Source of the DNA: Pseudomonadota bacterium
Lineage (GTDB): Bacteria > Pseudomonadota > Alphaproteobacteria > ATCC43930 > CGMCC-115725
Reading direction: 5' to 3'
DNA length: 8,160 bases
Assembly (NCBI GenBank): GCA_021790295.1
Contig: JAJYIC010000102.1
Coordinates: 1 to 8,160, forward strand
In this document: one piece after another, positions 6,418 through 8,160 of the stretch
How positions within the stretch are numbered: the first letter of the stretch is position 1
Layout of the letters: each line of letters begins with the position of its first letter
Position numbers and translations under genes: made by a program
Notes under the pieces: generated by a model
Database searches by the model: none
The model's input: only the letters and a program-made list of their open reading frames with translations
What the model was told of the DNA's origin: nothing

Positions 6418-7514
6418 CAGCCGTCTTCCAGGTGCAGAAGCATCGAGACGCCGAAGATCATGCTCACTCCGGCCGGGGTCCAGGCGGCGAGCACGACCGG
6501 CAACTTTGTCGACAGGCCGAGCGCATAGACGATGCTCGAAACAAAATAAAGAAGGAAACCGGCGGCAACCCCGGCGACGATCATCATCGTCGCCCCGCCG
6601 CGGCGTTGCATGCGCAAACTGAAGGCGGCCGCAACGAGAACGATGGCGCAAAGAAGGAGCGGTCGCGCGAGCAGGACATCGAAGTGCAAACGGTGCCGGC
6701 GTGCGCTAAACCCCGATTGTTCGAGAAGGGCGATAAAACCGGGAAGATCCCAGAACGACATCGTATCGGGCGCGGCAAAACCTTCCTCGATCTTGCGTGA
6801 GGTGAGACGGGTCGGAAGGCGCAGGACCTTGAAAGGCTGTGACGGTGAGTTCGGAAGCCAGCGCACTCCTTTGTCGATCAGCCAGGATCCTTTTTCGAGG
6901 CGGGCGCTTTCGGCGTCGACGCGCGAACTCAACTGCACGAGATCGTTGAAGAAAAAGACCGTGACCCCATAAAGGTTGAAACCCGACGGGGCGAGCGCGC
7001 GGGCGTGGATGATGACCTGGTCGCCGGCCTGGTCGCTTTGCCTCAACCATAATCCCGAATTCGAAAGCAAAAGTGCATCGGAACCCTGATCGAGGACGCG
7101 CGCTTCGAGCCTGTGGTAGCGGGCCTGCATCGCCGCCGCGACGGGATTGAAGACGGTGACGGCGAAGATCCCGACCAGAAGCGCGACGAGAAGCGCCGGA
7201 GTGAGAAACTGCCAGGCCGAAACCCCGGCCGCCCGCGCCGCCACCAGTTCGTTGCCGCGCGTCAGGCGCCAGAAGACGAGCATCGTCCCGAAAAGGACTG
7301 CAAAAGGCAGAACCTGTTCGGCAAGATGCGGCTGCTTGAGCGCCGCAAGCTCGAAAAGGCGCCCGAGCGTGGCGTCGGCCCGCGGCCCTCCGCGCCGGAT
7401 CAGCTCCACGTAATCGCCAAGAAAGGCGATCGTCTGGAGGGCGGCGAATACCGCGCAAAACCAGAGGAGAAACTGGCGCGCGATATAGGCCGAAAGGGTC
7501 TTTGCGATCTGCAC
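6417..7514 (-). CDS. lptG: LPS export ABC transporter permease LptG
   Basis: An inner-membrane permease that, with LptF and the ATPase LptB, extracts lipopolysaccharide and pushes it onto the LptC-LptA-LptD bridge. The product is 365 residues, the usual YjgP/YjgQ family length. Hydrophobic segments lie at about 14-32, 68-84, 103-124, 280-300, 308-333 and 338-360, the six-helix pattern of the family. The periplasmic jelly-roll domain is between helices 3 and 4 (about 130-265). The cytoplasmic loop WRLTRGNELVAARAAGVSAWQ (82-102) is the coupling helix that contacts LptB. Its assignment as LptG rather than LptF rests on position: second of the pair and directly before lptD. GTG 7514 is preferred because GAGG precedes it by 7 bases and it begins close to the first helix. 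GTG 7529, in frame, would add five residues (M-R-G-G-G). Confidence 0.93.
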   Translation of the reverse strand: MQIAKTLSAYIARQFLLWFCAVFAALQTIAFLGDYVELIRRGGPRADATLGRLFELAALKQPHLAEQVLPFAVLFGTMLVFWRLTRGNELVAARAAGVSAWQFLTPALLVALLVGIFAVTVFNPVAAAMQARYHRLEARVLDQGSDALLLSNSGLWLRQSDQAGDQVIIHARALAPSGFNLYGVTVFFFNDLVQLSSRVDAESARLEKGSWLIDKGVRWLPNSPSQPFKVLRLPTRLTSRKIEEGFAAPDTMSFWDLPGFIALLEQSGFSARRHRLHFDVLLARPLLLCAIVLVAAAFSLRMQRRGGATMMIVAGVAAGFLLYFVSSIVYALGLSTKLPVVLAAWTPAGVSMIFGVSMLLHLEDG

Positions 7515-7525
7515 TCCCCCCCCTC
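7515..7525 (-). promoter_or_regulatory. lptG ribosome binding site containing a G8 tract
   Basis: On the minus strand GAGG (7525-7522) merges into a run of eight G (7523-7516) and one A, directly before GTG 7514. If 7514 is the true start, the tract is the Shine-Dalgarno plus its spacer. If GTG 7529 is used, the tract falls inside codons 2-5 and its length would set the reading frame. The run is the longest homopolymer I noticed in the window. Confidence 0.45.
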
Positions 7526-7542
7526 GCACTCTCTTTCGATAC

Positions 7543-8160
7543 TCAGGAGCCTGCTGTTGCCATCGTCATTGGCCGGCGCAAGGAAAGACGGATCCGGTCA
7601 TGCCGCAAGATCGCCAGACTGAAAGCGATCGGCACCAGCACCGTCAGATACATGAGCGGAATGGCGGCGGTGGTGCGGGTGCCGAGATCGCGAAAGACCG
7701 CTTCCAAAGCCTGCGAAATAAAGGCGATCGCAACCGCCAAGAGAATCCGCCGCGATTGGCCGCGACGCCTCATCTGTCCCGGCAGAAGACAGGCGAGGGG
7801 GATCAGCGAAAAGCTGAAGGCGGAAAGCGGAACGAGGATGCGCTCATTCCCTTCGGCGAGAAAATTGCGGCGAAGGGATGCCGAAACGCCTGCGGGCGGA
7901 GAGAAGAGGTGAGGGAGAAAGCGCTCGTCCGGTTCGCGGAAGCGGACCACAGGCGCGCCGCGCAAGCTTGCGAGATCGAGCGTATAACGCCTGAAGGTCA
8001 GGACCGAAAGCTTGCCTGAAGCGACGGTGTATTGCTGGCGCTCGCCATCGATGAGGATGATGCGCGAGCCTTTTGGACTGTCGGCGACCGCGCCGCGCTG
8101 TGCAAGGATGGTCACCGGGCGCGCCGGGTCGCGGCTGTCGTTGATGAGAATGCCGAGATC
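7543..8160 (-). CDS. lptF: LPS export ABC transporter permease LptF, C-terminal part (5' end outside window)
   Basis: The frame is open from base 8160 to TGA 7545-7543 and gives the last 205 residues. The visible part opens with the end of the periplasmic domain (DLGILINDSRDPARPVTILA, then RGAVADSPKGSRIILIDGERQQY), a pattern typical of LptF. After RFREPDERFLPHLF it continues into the second half of the membrane domain. Three hydrophobic segments follow: about LVPLSAFSFSLIPLACLLPG, RILLAVAIAFISQALEAVF and IPLMYLTVLVPIAFSLAILR. LptF pairs with LptG as a heterodimer in the inner membrane and works with LptB to drive lipopolysaccharide export. It is first of the visible minus-strand genes and ends 28 bases before the preferred lptG start (13 before the alternative). 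The GTG at 8115 is internal, because clear family sequence continues upstream to the window edge. Confidence 0.93.
   Translation of the reverse strand, partial: DLGILINDSRDPARPVTILAQRGAVADSPKGSRIILIDGERQQYTVASGKLSVLTFRRYTLDLASLRGAPVVRFREPDERFLPHLFSPPAGVSASLRRNFLAEGNERILVPLSAFSFSLIPLACLLPGQMRRRGQSRRILLAVAIAFISQALEAVFRDLGTRTTAAIPLMYLTVLVPIAFSLAILRHDRIRLSLRRPMTMATAGS

Noticed and set aside
6418..6651. Upstream in-frame extension of lptD by 78 codons
   Set aside because: It lies within the lptG coding end; the ATG at 6417 directly precedes a signal peptide and has its own Shine-Dalgarno.
7113..7622. Plus-strand open frames opposite lptG and lptF
   Set aside because: They are antisense to conserved membrane permeases, with highly charged translations lacking domains; no ribosome binding sites stand out.
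1..8160. Search for CRISPR arrays, tRNA genes, insertion sequences, att sites, phage or defence genes
   Set aside because: No regularly spaced repeats, terminal inverted repeats with transposase, cloverleaf-like sequence or relevant protein motifs were seen; the window is filled by conserved housekeeping genes.

Overview
The window is GC-rich and densely coding, and every open frame that can be supported belongs to a well-known housekeeping family. Gene content and order (yicC-gmk converging on lptF-lptG-lptD-surA-pdxA-rsmA) match what is familiar from Alphaproteobacteria, most likely Hyphomicrobiales/Rhizobiales. The protein sequences have the flavour of the Methylocystis/Beijerinckiaceae side of that order, but this genus-level guess is an inference from memory and was not searched. 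The cell must be a Gram-negative that makes lipopolysaccharide, since three Lpt components are present.

Left arm, plus strand (1-799): the 3' end of yicC, an RNA-related protein, is followed 10 bases later by gmk (guanylate kinase). gmk has no in-frame ATG. It appears to start at TTG 176, which overlaps the stop of a five-codon mini-ORF whose own ATG overlaps the yicC stop.

Convergent junction (800-806): only 7 bases separate the gmk and rsmA stop codons. A 7-bp inverted repeat with the rsmA stop in its loop lies here, but no classical terminator T-tract is visible.

Right arm, minus strand (8160 down to 807): the genes read lptF (5' part outside the window), lptG, lptD, surA, pdxA, rsmA. 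lptG and lptD share one base (TGATG). surA and pdxA are 5 bases apart, and the only real spacer is 84 bases between lptD and surA. LptF and LptG are the inner-membrane half of the lipopolysaccharide exporter and LptD is its outer-membrane beta-barrel. SurA is the periplasmic chaperone that helps barrels such as LptD fold, so four of the six genes serve outer-membrane biogenesis. PdxA (vitamin B6 synthesis) and RsmA (16S rRNA dimethylation) travel with surA, as they do in the lptD-surA-pdxA-rsmA cluster of E. coli.

No mobile element, CRISPR array, tRNA/rRNA, phage gene or uncharacterised gene was found, and I see no evidence of a new system. The points worth a second look are small: start-site architecture at gmk, rsmA and lptG (mini-ORF relay, start codon buried in a hairpin, G8 tract), a degenerate second parvulin domain in SurA, and a three-cysteine pattern in LptD.
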